A DNA stretch of 7,309 nt. Origin: Elusimicrobiota bacterium (lineage in GTDB: Bacteria > Elusimicrobiota > Elusimicrobia > UBA1565 > JACRDR01). Of the stretch, positions 1-6,186 are shown piece by piece (the first letter of the stretch is position 1; each line of letters begins with the position of its first letter). The translations under genes and the position numbers were made by a program. The notes beneath the pieces are model-generated. The model had not been told where the DNA came from, did no database searches, and was given only the letters and a program-made list of their open reading frames with translations. The DNA is taken from positions 1-7,309 of the forward strand of contig JACRDR010000459.1 in the NCBI GenBank assembly GCA_016212845.1. The letters run 5' to 3'.

Positions 1-1183
1 CCTTCTTCGGGTTGGTGAGGATCGCCTCGCGCGGCTTCTTCGCCTTGAGCGCGCGGGCGATTCGGGCGCCGTCGACGTAGACGCGGCGGGCCCCCACCCA
101 GTCCTGCAGCGCGAGCAGCGCGCGCCCCTGCGTCTCGTAGTAGCGCAGGACGCGCACGTCGCCGTCGTCGAGGATCCGCCGGACCTTGTCGAGCTCGAGG
201 CTCGCCATCTTCGGATGCCCTTCTCTGAGCCGCTCCTCCGCGCGGGCGAACCGCCGCTCCACCATGTGGACGCCCAAAGGCACGGGCTCCTCCTCGGCGG
301 CCTCCTCCGAGCTCATGTCGAGGAGGTAGTCGGCCGCGGGGCGGTCCTGGAGGAAGCCCCATTCGTAGGTCAGGCCGAGGCGGAGCGAGTCGCCTTTCTT
401 GTGCGGCGGCGCGAACGTGAGGTCGGCGCCGAAGCCGTTCTTGCGCCAGCCGAAGCCGAGGGCGATCGTCTTTCCTTCGGTCTGCACCACGCTGCCGCCG
501 GAGAGGCCGAGCCGGGCCGCCCAGTCGCGCCAGCGGTACTCGCCGCCGAGCGAGACGCCGCCCGCCTTCCGCAGGCGGGCGTAGTCGATCTCGAAGCCGG
601 CGAGCAGGCCCCGGAGCCAGTCGAACTGCGTGCGGGCGAACCGCACGCCGAAGCCGATCCGGATGTTCTCCGGCGGCTTGCCGAGCAGCTCCGACGTGCC
701 GAAATTGTGCGCGGCCATGCCCAGCGTGACGCCGGGCATGAGCGCGGCGAGGAGGCCGGCGTCGAAGAGGAGCGCGGTGTCGCTCCTGCCGGGCTGGGAG
801 GCGCGTTCGAGATTCAGCGCGCCGCCGAGGTGGACGGGGTGCGAGACCCGAGTCGAGGCGGCCGCCCCGATTTTCGAGGCGTCGAGCGCCCCGTGGAAGA
901 AGTCGGCGCGCGCACCGACGCCGCCGGTGCGCCAGGGACGGGTCCAGCCGAGCGACTCGACGCTCGTGCCGGCGAAGCCGTAGCGCGTCAGGTAGGCGGC
1001 GTCCCGGCGAATAAGGCCCATGCCGGCCGGGTTCCACGCGACGGCGTGGGCGTCGTCGACGACGCCCACGAAGGCGCCGCCCATGCCGGAGGGGCGGGCG
1101 CCGGGCATGCGGCGCAGCGCTTCGGCGGAGGTCTCGGCGCGCGCGGGGAGCGCCGTCAGCAGAAGCGCGAGGACGACGCTCAG
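1..1183 (-). CDS. PorV/PorQ-like (UPF0164-like) outer-membrane beta-barrel protein, C-terminus beyond window edge
   Basis: I read this frame through by hand; it is open for 394 codons and runs off the left edge. If CTG at 1183 is the start, residues 1-16 (MSVVLALLLTALPARA) form a short signal peptide with an A-R-A cleavage site. Next comes PGARPSGMGGAFVG (27-40) and VVDDAHAVAWNPAGM (41-55). This GxRxxGMGGAFVxxxDDAxAxxxNPAG pattern marks the N-terminus of PorV/PorQ/UPF0164 barrels, which are FadL-like. Alternating aromatic and polar strands with many glycines follow to about residue 285, consistent with a barrel. From about 290 the sequence turns acidic (SSEEAAEEEP) and then helical and charged (about 312-394). 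The start overlaps the acetate kinase stop as CTGA. The first ATG in frame (residue 26) would delete the signal peptide and is unlikely. Role is unknown: transport of a hydrophobic substrate or a secretion accessory are both possible. Barrel class is fairly sure, subfamily less so. Confidence 0.8.
   Translation of the reverse strand, partial: MSVVLALLLTALPARAETSAEALRRMPGARPSGMGGAFVGVVDDAHAVAWNPAGMGLIRRDAAYLTRYGFAGTSVESLGWTRPWRTGGVGARADFFHGALDASKIGAAASTRVSHPVHLGGALNLERASQPGRSDTALLFDAGLLAALMPGVTLGMAAHNFGTSELLGKPPENIRIGFGVRFARTQFDWLRGLLAGFEIDYARLRKAGGVSLGGEYRWRDWAARLGLSGGSVVQTEGKTIALGFGWRKNGFGADLTFAPPHKKGDSLRLGLTYEWGFLQDRPAADYLLDMSSEEAAEEEPVPLGVHMVERRFARAEERLREGHPKMASLELDKVRRILDDGDVRVLRYYETQGRALLALQDWVGARRVYVDGARIARALKAKKPREAILTNPKK
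1045..1070. repeat. 26-bp perfect palindrome inside the barrel gene
   Basis: The two 13-base halves are exact reverse complements, centred between 1057 and 1058 on TCGA (centre reads GTCGTCGACGAC). The palindrome stops at 1044/1071, where the bases no longer pair. It encodes residues 39-46 (VGVVDDAH) of the barrel protein, about 115 bases after its proposed start. Using gtc for Val and gac for Asp makes the VVDD stretch self-complementary, so part of the symmetry follows from the conserved DDA motif and GC-biased codon choice. In RNA it could fold into an 11-bp stem with a four-base loop. Confidence 0.7.
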
Positions 1184-2454
1184 CGCTTGCTCCGCGAGCG
1201 GCGCGCCGCGCCGGGCGGCGGGACGCCTTCCACGGTGCGCACGGTGTCCCGGGCGATGAGGAGCTCCTCGTTCGTCGGAATCACGTACGCCTTGAGGCGC
1301 GAGCCGGCTTTCGAGATCTCGCCTTCCTTGCCGCCCGTCATCGCCGCGTTGCGGCTCTTGTCGACCGTCAGCCCCATCCTCTCGAGGCCCGCGCAGATCC
1401 TCTCGCGCACGGCCGGAGAGTTCTCGCCGATGCCCCCCGTGAACGCGATCGCGTCCGCTCCGCCCATCTCCGCGAGATAGGCGCCGATGTATTTGCGGGC
1501 GCGCGCGCAGAAGAGGTCCACCGCGAGCGTCGCCCGGCGGTCGCCTTTCTCGCGCTCTTCGTCCAGAAGTTCGCGCATGTCGTTGGTCAGCCCCGAGACT
1601 CCGAGCAGGCCGGACTGCTTGTTGAGGAGCGTGTCGATCTCGGCCACCGTCAGGCCCTCCTTCTCGTGGAGGAACGGGACGATCGCCGCGTCGACGTCGC
1701 CGGACCGGGTGCCCATGACCAGCCCCTCGAGCGGCGTCATGCCCATCGAGGTGTCGAGGGAGCGTCCCTCCTTGATGGCGCAGGCGGAACAGCCGTTGCC
1801 GAGGTGCAGCGTGATCAAGCGGACCTTCTCCCGCTCGAGCCGCTTCAACTGGCGGTAGCGGTAGGCGACGTAGCGGTGGGACGTGCCGTGGAAGCCGTAG
1901 CGGCGCACGCGGTGGCGGCGATAGAGCGAGTAGGGAACGGCGTAGAGATAGGACGTCTCGGGCATCGTCGCGTGGAAGGCGGTGTCGAAGACCGCGACCT
2001 GGGGCACGCCGGGGCCGAGGAGCTCTCGCGCGGCGAGGATCCCTTTGAGATTGGCCGGGTTGTGCAGCGGGGCGAGCTCGATGTTGTCCTCGATGCCGTC
2101 GATCACCGCGGCGTCGATCCGGACCGATTTCGTGAAGCGCTCGCCGCCGTGCACGACGCGGTGCCCGACCGCGTGGACGTCGGAGAGCTTCGCGATCCCG
2201 CCGATGCCGGAGTCCGGGGACACGATCCAGCGCAAGACGCGGTCGATCGCGGCGCGCTGATCGCGCAGCGGCGCGGTCTCGAGGACCTTCGGCTTGCCGG
2301 CCGCTTCCAGCGTGATGAGCGAGAGGCTGCCGATCCGGTCGATGTGCCCGCGCGCGAGGCGTTTGTCGCCGTCTTTCGCGATCAGGTCGAGGTCGGTCTC
2401 GATGACCTGGAATCGGAGCGACGACGAGCCGCAGTTGAGGACGAGGACGTTCAC
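1180..2454 (-). CDS. ackA: Acetate kinase
   Basis: Interconverts acetyl phosphate plus ADP with acetate plus ATP in the cytoplasm. It is 424 residues, against about 400 for typical AckA. Motifs of the acetate/propionate kinase fold appear in order: LVLNCGSSSLRF (4-15, Asn7 and the phosphate-binding serines; the usual Lys after SSL is Arg14), GHRVVHGGERF (97-107, catalytic Arg99), VFDTAFH (155-161, catalytic Asp157), YGFHGTSHRYV (186-196, His189), LHLGNGCSAC (216-225), VMGTRSGDVD (246-255, Arg250), FTGGIGEN (338-345) and PTNEELLIARDT (393-404, metal Glu396). A tail of about 17 residues rich in Pro, Arg and Ser (408-424) follows the normal family end. The start is GTG at 2454, with a strong Shine-Dalgarno and a GTGA overlap with the DUF1499 stop. 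No phosphotransacetylase gene is in the window. A propionate kinase activity is possible; butyrate kinase is less likely on these motifs. Confidence 0.96.
   Translation of the reverse strand: MNVLVLNCGSSSLRFQVIETDLDLIAKDGDKRLARGHIDRIGSLSLITLEAAGKPKVLETAPLRDQRAAIDRVLRWIVSPDSGIGGIAKLSDVHAVGHRVVHGGERFTKSVRIDAAVIDGIEDNIELAPLHNPANLKGILAARELLGPGVPQVAVFDTAFHATMPETSYLYAVPYSLYRRHRVRRYGFHGTSHRYVAYRYRQLKRLEREKVRLITLHLGNGCSACAIKEGRSLDTSMGMTPLEGLVMGTRSGDVDAAIVPFLHEKEGLTVAEIDTLLNKQSGLLGVSGLTNDMRELLDEEREKGDRRATLAVDLFCARARKYIGAYLAEMGGADAIAFTGGIGENSPAVRERICAGLERMGLTVDKSRNAAMTGGKEGEISKAGSRLKAYVIPTNEELLIARDTVRTVEGVPPPGAARRSRSKR
1190..1193 (-). promoter_or_regulatory. Shine-Dalgarno-like GGAG before a CTG start
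   Basis: The minus strand reads GGAG six bases upstream of the CTG at 1183-1181, inside codons 421-422 (Arg-Ser) of acetate kinase. Its spacing is good for initiation at that CTG. No ATG, GTG or TTG exists in this frame for at least about 115 bases upstream, so this site helps decide the start of the barrel gene. Confidence 0.5.
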
Positions 2455-2873
2455 GGAGCCTCCTTGAAGGCCTTTTCGAGCTTCATCATGCGCCGCCGGT
2501 TCGCGCCGAGGTCCCAATAGCCCGATCGGGACACCGAACGGTAGTGGATGACGGCTTCCCTCTCCGGGAAAAGGAACTCGACGTCGTCGGCGAAGCGGAG
2601 CACCGCGCTCTTGAAGACGGCGTGGATGTAGCCGGGCCGGATCTCCGCCACGGCCGCGCGGGGAAAGGACTCGATCGCGCGCTCGAGCCGGCCCTGGGCC
2701 GCGAGCTGCGAGCCCTGATAAGGCCAGGGCAGCGCGTGCCGCTTGGGGCGCAGGTCGAGCGTGGAGACGCAGTTCGGCTTCTCGCCGCACGCGCCGTCGT
2801 CTCCGAAGCCGAAAGGGGGAAGCTGGGGCTCGGCCGCGAGGGCCGCCGCCGCGGCGAGGGCCGCGAGGATCAT
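2451..2873 (-). CDS. DUF1499 family protein, probably exported
   Basis: A 140-residue protein of unknown function that carries the DUF1499 pattern. The visible motifs are CGEKPNCVST (29-38), RHALPWPY (45-52), a central helix-rich stretch, FADDVEFLF (94-102) and HYRSVSRSGYWDLGANRRRM (110-129). Residues 1-14 are a short hydrophobic, Ala-rich segment (MILAALAAAAALAA) ending before EPQ. This resembles a signal peptide with cleavage after LAA, although it has no positive charge before the hydrophobic core. There is no lipobox Cys, so a lipoprotein is unlikely. The start is the ATG at 2873, which overlaps the HMG-CoA lyase stop (ATGA). The stop in turn overlaps the acetate kinase start (GTGA). Lying between two enzymes of acetyl-CoA metabolism says little about its role. 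The family assignment rests on motif recognition by eye; I propose no function. Confidence 0.85.
   Translation of the reverse strand: MILAALAAAAALAAEPQLPPFGFGDDGACGEKPNCVSTLDLRPKRHALPWPYQGSQLAAQGRLERAIESFPRAAVAEIRPGYIHAVFKSAVLRFADDVEFLFPEREAVIHYRSVSRSGYWDLGANRRRMMKLEKAFKEAP
2459..2465 (-). promoter_or_regulatory. strong Shine-Dalgarno AAGGAGG before the acetate kinase gene
   Basis: The minus strand reads AAGGAGG four bases upstream of the GTG at 2454. It lies within the last codons of the DUF1499 gene. It is the only near-consensus ribosome binding site seen at any junction in the window. It fixes the acetate kinase start at this GTG and suggests that acetate kinase is translated at least partly independently of the upstream gene. 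Confidence 0.8.
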
Positions 2874-3757
2874 GCGCGCGCCAAGCCCGAGAGCCGGGAG
2901 GCGAGCGTGCGGCCGAGGTGCTTTTCGAGCGCGACCGCCGCTCGGGCCACCGCCAGCGGGTCGGCGGGCACCTCGGCGCCGGAGGCCTGCAGGGCGTAGA
3001 GCAAGTCCTCGGTCGCCACGTTGCCCGAGGCTCCGGGCGCGTACGGACAGCCGCCGAGCCCGCCCGCGGAGGCGTCGAAGCCGGTGATCCCGAACTCGGT
3101 ATAGGCGGCTAGGGCGTTGGCGACCGCCATGCCGTAGGTGTCGTGGAAATGGAGGAAGACGTCGCCGGGCTTCACGCGCTTGAGGAGAGGGGCGAGGAGC
3201 CGCCGCACGTCGTCGGGAGAGGCCTTGCCGATCGTGTCGCCTACGGAAAGCTCGTTGACGCCGAGATCGCGGAGCCTCATGCAGACTTCGACCGCTTGAA
3301 GGGGGTCGATCTTGCCCTCGTAGGGGCACCAAAACGCGGTCGAGACGTAGCCGCGCAGCGGGAGCCCCGCGGCGGCGGCGCCCGCGACGACGGGCCTAAA
3401 GCGCGCGAGCGACTCCTCGATGGAGGCGTTGATGTTCTTCCGGTTGAAGGTCTCGGAGGCGGCGGTGAAGACGGCGATCTTGTCCGCCTTCGCCTTGAGG
3501 GCCCGTTCGAGGCCGGCCTCGTTGGGCACCAGCGCGGAGTAGACGACGCCCGGCTTGCGTTTGAGTCCCGCGAACACCGCGTCGGAGTCCGCCATCTGCG
3601 GCACCTTGCCGGGATGGACGAAGGCGCCGGCCTCGATCTCGTTAAGACCCGCGCCGGCGAGCGCCTCGATGAGCGCGATCTTCGCCGCGGCGGGGACGAC
3701 GACGGACTTCTCGTTTTGGAGCCCGTCGCGCGGACCGACCTCCACCAGCCGGATCAC
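2870..3757 (-). CDS. liuE: Hydroxymethylglutaryl-CoA lyase
   Basis: Cleaves 3-hydroxy-3-methylglutaryl-CoA to acetoacetate and acetyl-CoA, the last step of leucine degradation. It is a DRE-TIM metallolyase barrel of 295 residues, the usual bacterial length. VEVGPRDGLQNE at 5-16 holds the catalytic Arg10 and metal-binding Asp11. ELSVGDTIG lies at 169-177. HFHDTYGMAVAN at 203-214 holds the two metal His residues. GLGGCPYAPGASGNVATED at 233-251 is the family signature, with catalytic Cys237 and metal ligand Asn245. These match the human enzyme's R41, D42, H233, H235, C266 and N275. The start is GTG at 3757, overlapping the hydratase stop in a GTGA arrangement. There is no obvious Shine-Dalgarno, so re-initiation after the hydratase is likely. 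No N-terminal targeting extension is present. A closely related isopropylmalate or citramalate synthase is ruled out by the GGCPYAPGASGN signature. Confidence 0.96.
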   Translation of the reverse strand: MIRLVEVGPRDGLQNEKSVVVPAAAKIALIEALAGAGLNEIEAGAFVHPGKVPQMADSDAVFAGLKRKPGVVYSALVPNEAGLERALKAKADKIAVFTAASETFNRKNINASIEESLARFRPVVAGAAAAGLPLRGYVSTAFWCPYEGKIDPLQAVEVCMRLRDLGVNELSVGDTIGKASPDDVRRLLAPLLKRVKPGDVFLHFHDTYGMAVANALAAYTEFGITGFDASAGGLGGCPYAPGASGNVATEDLLYALQASGAEVPADPLAVARAAVALEKHLGRTLASRLSGLARA

Positions 3758-4533
3758 GGCTTTTTCGGGACCCAGGCGGCGGGCCGCTTCTCGAGAAAGG
3801 CGGTGAGCCCTTCCTTGCCCTCGTCGGAGGCGCGCACGCGGGCGAGCGTTTCGAGCGTGATCGGAATGCGCTTCTCGAGGGGGAGGGGCGCAACTCTAGC
3901 GATCATGCGCTTCACCTCGCGTACGGCGTTGGGGCCGGCCTTGAGGATCCAATTGACGAACCAGTCGAGCTTGGCGTCTAGCTCGGCCTCGGCGACTACC
4001 TCGTCGATCAGCCCGATGCGGCGGGCGTCGTGGGGGCCGAAGATCTCCGCGGTGAGGAAGTATCGCCGCGCCTGCGCGGTCCCGATCTTGGGAATGACGA
4101 AGGAGGAGACGACCGCCGGCACGATGCCGAGGCGGCACTCGGAGAAGGACATCCTCGCGTTCTCGGCCGCGACCACCACGTCGCAGGCGGCGACGATCCC
4201 GAGCCCGCCCCCGAAGCACGAGCCCTGCACGCCCGCCAGCACCGGGGCGGGGAAATAGTCGATCGCGCGGCACATGTCGACGAGGCGCATGGCGTCCTGC
4301 TTGTTGCGGGCCGGGGTGTAGCCGGCCGCGCGGCGCATCCAGCGCACGTCCGCTCCGGCGCAGAAATCGACGCCCGCGCCTTTGAGGACGACCGCGCGGA
4401 GGTCGGCTTGCTTGGCCGCGGCCTTGAAAACCTGGGTGACCGCGGCCATCACGTCCTCATCGAAGGCGTTGCGGACCTCGGGGCGGTTGAGCGTCACCCG
4501 CAGAATGCCTCCGTCGCGCTGGGCGAGGACCAT
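3754..4533 (-). CDS. liuC: Enoyl-CoA hydratase family protein, probable 3-methylglutaconyl-CoA hydratase
   Basis: A crotonase-fold hydratase of 259 residues, normal length, expected to hydrate 3-methylglutaconyl-CoA to HMG-CoA. Visible features are LNRPEVRNAFDED (15-27), the first oxyanion-hole segment CAGADVRWM (58-66), GSCFGGGLGIVAACDV (104-119) with the second oxyanion Gly, and SECRLGIVPAVVSSFV (131-146). E132 in the last segment is the likely catalytic acid/base. The second Glu of classical enoyl-CoA hydratases, found in GGGxE, is Gly here (G112), as I recall for bacterial LiuC proteins; the SECRLGIVPA segment is also LiuC-like. The start is the ATG at 4533, which shares its A with the preceding TAA stop. 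No clear Shine-Dalgarno is visible, so translation probably depends on coupling. The hydratase fold is certain; the exact substrate is inferred from its position between the carboxylase and the HMG-CoA lyase. Confidence 0.92.
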   Translation of the reverse strand: MVLAQRDGGILRVTLNRPEVRNAFDEDVMAAVTQVFKAAAKQADLRAVVLKGAGVDFCAGADVRWMRRAAGYTPARNKQDAMRLVDMCRAIDYFPAPVLAGVQGSCFGGGLGIVAACDVVVAAENARMSFSECRLGIVPAVVSSFVIPKIGTAQARRYFLTAEIFGPHDARRIGLIDEVVAEAELDAKLDWFVNWILKAGPNAVREVKRMIARVAPLPLEKRIPITLETLARVRASDEGKEGLTAFLEKRPAAWVPKKP

Positions 4534-6167
4534 TACATTCGGAAGACGGGGTGGCGGACTTCGCCGCCGGGGGCTCTGGCGGCGATCTCGAGGCACCAGC
4601 CGACGACGCGGCGCGTGTCGGCGGGCTCGAGGATGCCGTCGTCCCAGAGGCGGGCGGTGCCGTAGTAGGGATGCCCTTCCTTCTCGTACTGGGCGCGCAC
4701 GGGCTTCTTGATCGCCTCGACTTCCTCGGGCGAGAGCTTCACTTTCGCCTGCTTGATCATCGCCATGACGCCGGCGGCCTGCTCGCCGCCCATGACGGAG
4801 ACGCGGGCGTTGGGCCAGGTGAAGAGGAAGCGAGCGCCGTAGGCGCGGCCGCACATCGCGTAATTGCCGGCGCCGTTGGAGGCGCCGGTCATGATCGTGA
4901 TCTTGGGAACGGCGACGGTCGAGACCGCCTGCACGAGCTTGGCGCCGTTCTTGACGATGCCGCCCTGCTCGAACTGCTTGCCCACCATGAAGCCGGTGAT
5001 GTTCTGCAGAAAGACGATCGGCAGGCCGCGCTGCCCGCACAGCTCGATGAAGTGCGCGGCCTTGAGCGCCGACTCCGAGAAGAGGATGCCCTGGTTGCCG
5101 AGGATGCCGACCGGCCGGCCCATCCAGCGCGCGAAGCCGCAGACGAGGCTCCGGCCGTAGTTCGCCTTGAACTCGTGAAAGCGCGAGCCGTCGACCAAGC
5201 GCGCGACGACGTCCTTGACGTAGGTCGGGCGGCGGAGGTCGCGGTGCACGAGGCCGTAGAGATCGGAGGCCGGATATCGGGGCTCCTCGCAGGAAGGGGG
5301 CGCGGGCTCGCGCGGGATGCCGAGGTTGTCGACGATGGCGCGGACCTGCGAGAGCGCGTGCTCGTCGGAGTCGGCGAGATAGTCGGTGACGCCGGAGATC
5401 GTCGAGTGCATCTCGCCGCCGCCGAGTTCCTCCTCGGTCGACTCTTCGCCGGTGGCGGCCTTCACCAGCGGCGGGCCGCCGAGGTAGATCGTGCCGGTGC
5501 CGCGCACGATCACCGATTCGTCGGACATCGCGGGGACGTACGCGCCGCCCGCGGTGCACATGCCCATCACGGCGGAGATCTGGGGGATGCCTTGCGCCGA
5601 CATCATCGCCTGGTTGTAGAAGATTCGCCCGAAGTGCTCCTTGTCCGGGAAAACCTCGGACTGCTTCGGCAAGAAGACGCCTCCGGAGTCGACGAGGTAA
5701 AGCGCGGGCAGGCGGTTTTCGAGGGCGATCTCCTGAGCGCGGAGGTGCTTCTTGATCGTCTCGGGGTAGTACGTGCCGCCCTTCACCGTCGCGTCGTTGG
5801 CGGCGACGAGGCACCATCGTCCCGAGACCTTGCCCACTCCCGCGACGAGGCCGGCCGAGGGGACCTCGTCCTCGTACATCCCGAGCGCGGCCAGGGCCGA
5901 GAGCTCGATCCAGGCGCCGTCGGGGTCGAGGAGCTTCGCGACCCGCTCGCGCGCCGTCAGCTTGCCGCGCTTGCGGTGGAGCTCGACGGAGTTGGGCGGC
6001 CCGCCCTTCTTCGCGCGCTCGAGCTTCTCGCGGAGATCCTTGAGCAGCTCCTCGTGATAGGCGCGGTTCTCTCCGGCCTCGTGCGACTTCGGGTCGAAGT
6101 CGCTGGCGATCGCCGGGGTGTCCGGCGCGAGAGGATCGAGCCCCTTCTTTGCTTGCCGCGGCTGCAT
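4533..6167 (-). CDS. liuB: 3-methylcrotonyl-CoA carboxylase, carboxyltransferase (beta) subunit
   Basis: Transfers the carboxyl group from carboxybiotin to 3-methylcrotonyl-CoA, giving 3-methylglutaconyl-CoA in leucine breakdown. It is 544 residues, close to the usual 530-560 for MCC beta. It has two crotonase-fold halves. The N half carries HRKRGKLTARERV (about 64-76), VAANDATVKGGTYYP (121-135), YLVDSGGVFLPKQ (157-169) and the oxyanion-hole segment GMCTAGGAYVPAM (202-214). The C half carries LFSESALKAAHF (362-373), FLQNITGFMVGKQFE (386-400), GASNGAGNYAMCGRAY (428-443) and WPNARVSVMGGEQAA (451-465). The C-terminus VFRM matches the FRM ending I recall for MCC beta chains; propionyl-CoA carboxylase beta differs in these segments. 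An acyl-CoA carboxylase for a related branched substrate such as geranyl-CoA is the main alternative, but the next two genes argue for leucine. The biotin carboxylase/BCCP alpha partner is absent from the window. Its TAA stop overlaps the next ATG by one base (TAATG). Confidence 0.95.
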   Translation of the reverse strand: MQPRQAKKGLDPLAPDTPAIASDFDPKSHEAGENRAYHEELLKDLREKLERAKKGGPPNSVELHRKRGKLTARERVAKLLDPDGAWIELSALAALGMYEDEVPSAGLVAGVGKVSGRWCLVAANDATVKGGTYYPETIKKHLRAQEIALENRLPALYLVDSGGVFLPKQSEVFPDKEHFGRIFYNQAMMSAQGIPQISAVMGMCTAGGAYVPAMSDESVIVRGTGTIYLGGPPLVKAATGEESTEEELGGGEMHSTISGVTDYLADSDEHALSQVRAIVDNLGIPREPAPPSCEEPRYPASDLYGLVHRDLRRPTYVKDVVARLVDGSRFHEFKANYGRSLVCGFARWMGRPVGILGNQGILFSESALKAAHFIELCGQRGLPIVFLQNITGFMVGKQFEQGGIVKNGAKLVQAVSTVAVPKITIMTGASNGAGNYAMCGRAYGARFLFTWPNARVSVMGGEQAAGVMAMIKQAKVKLSPEEVEAIKKPVRAQYEKEGHPYYGTARLWDDGILEPADTRRVVGWCLEIAARAPGGEVRHPVFRM

Positions 6168-6170
6168 GCG

Positions 6171-6174
6171 CCTC
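6171..6174 (-). promoter_or_regulatory. weak Shine-Dalgarno-like GAGG before the carboxyltransferase gene
   Basis: The minus strand reads GAGG three bases upstream of the ATG at 6167. It lies in the 19-base gap after the dipeptidase stop. The spacing is short, so the site is weak. It still supports the ATG at 6167 over an in-frame ATG at 6236, which would add 23 residues overlapping the end of the dipeptidase gene. Confidence 0.35.
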
Positions 6175-6186
6175 GATTCTACCAAG

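Noticed and set aside
215..1480. 421-codon open frame on the plus strand
   Set aside because: It mirrors codon for codon the minus-strand barrel gene and runs on into acetate kinase. Its product shows no recognisable domain, while the minus-strand frame has a signal peptide and the PorV-like motif.
2455..2790. Extended acetate kinase start giving 536 residues
   Set aside because: The added segment is an Arg/Pro-rich out-of-frame reading of DUF1499. The family N-terminus (NVLVLNCGSSS) begins right at the GTG at 2454, behind a strong Shine-Dalgarno.
3143..4258. 371-codon open frame on the plus strand
   Set aside because: It is antisense to HMG-CoA lyase and the hydratase, both confidently identified, and its product has the same biased composition.
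4534..5817. N-terminal extension of the hydratase frame to 687 residues
   Set aside because: Residues upstream of the ATG at 4533 are an Arg/Pro-rich out-of-frame reading of the carboxyltransferase gene. The crotonase fold begins at 4533.
6168..6186. Promoter or terminator in the only intergenic gap
   Set aside because: Nineteen bases are too few for a promoter, and no hairpin or T-run is visible.
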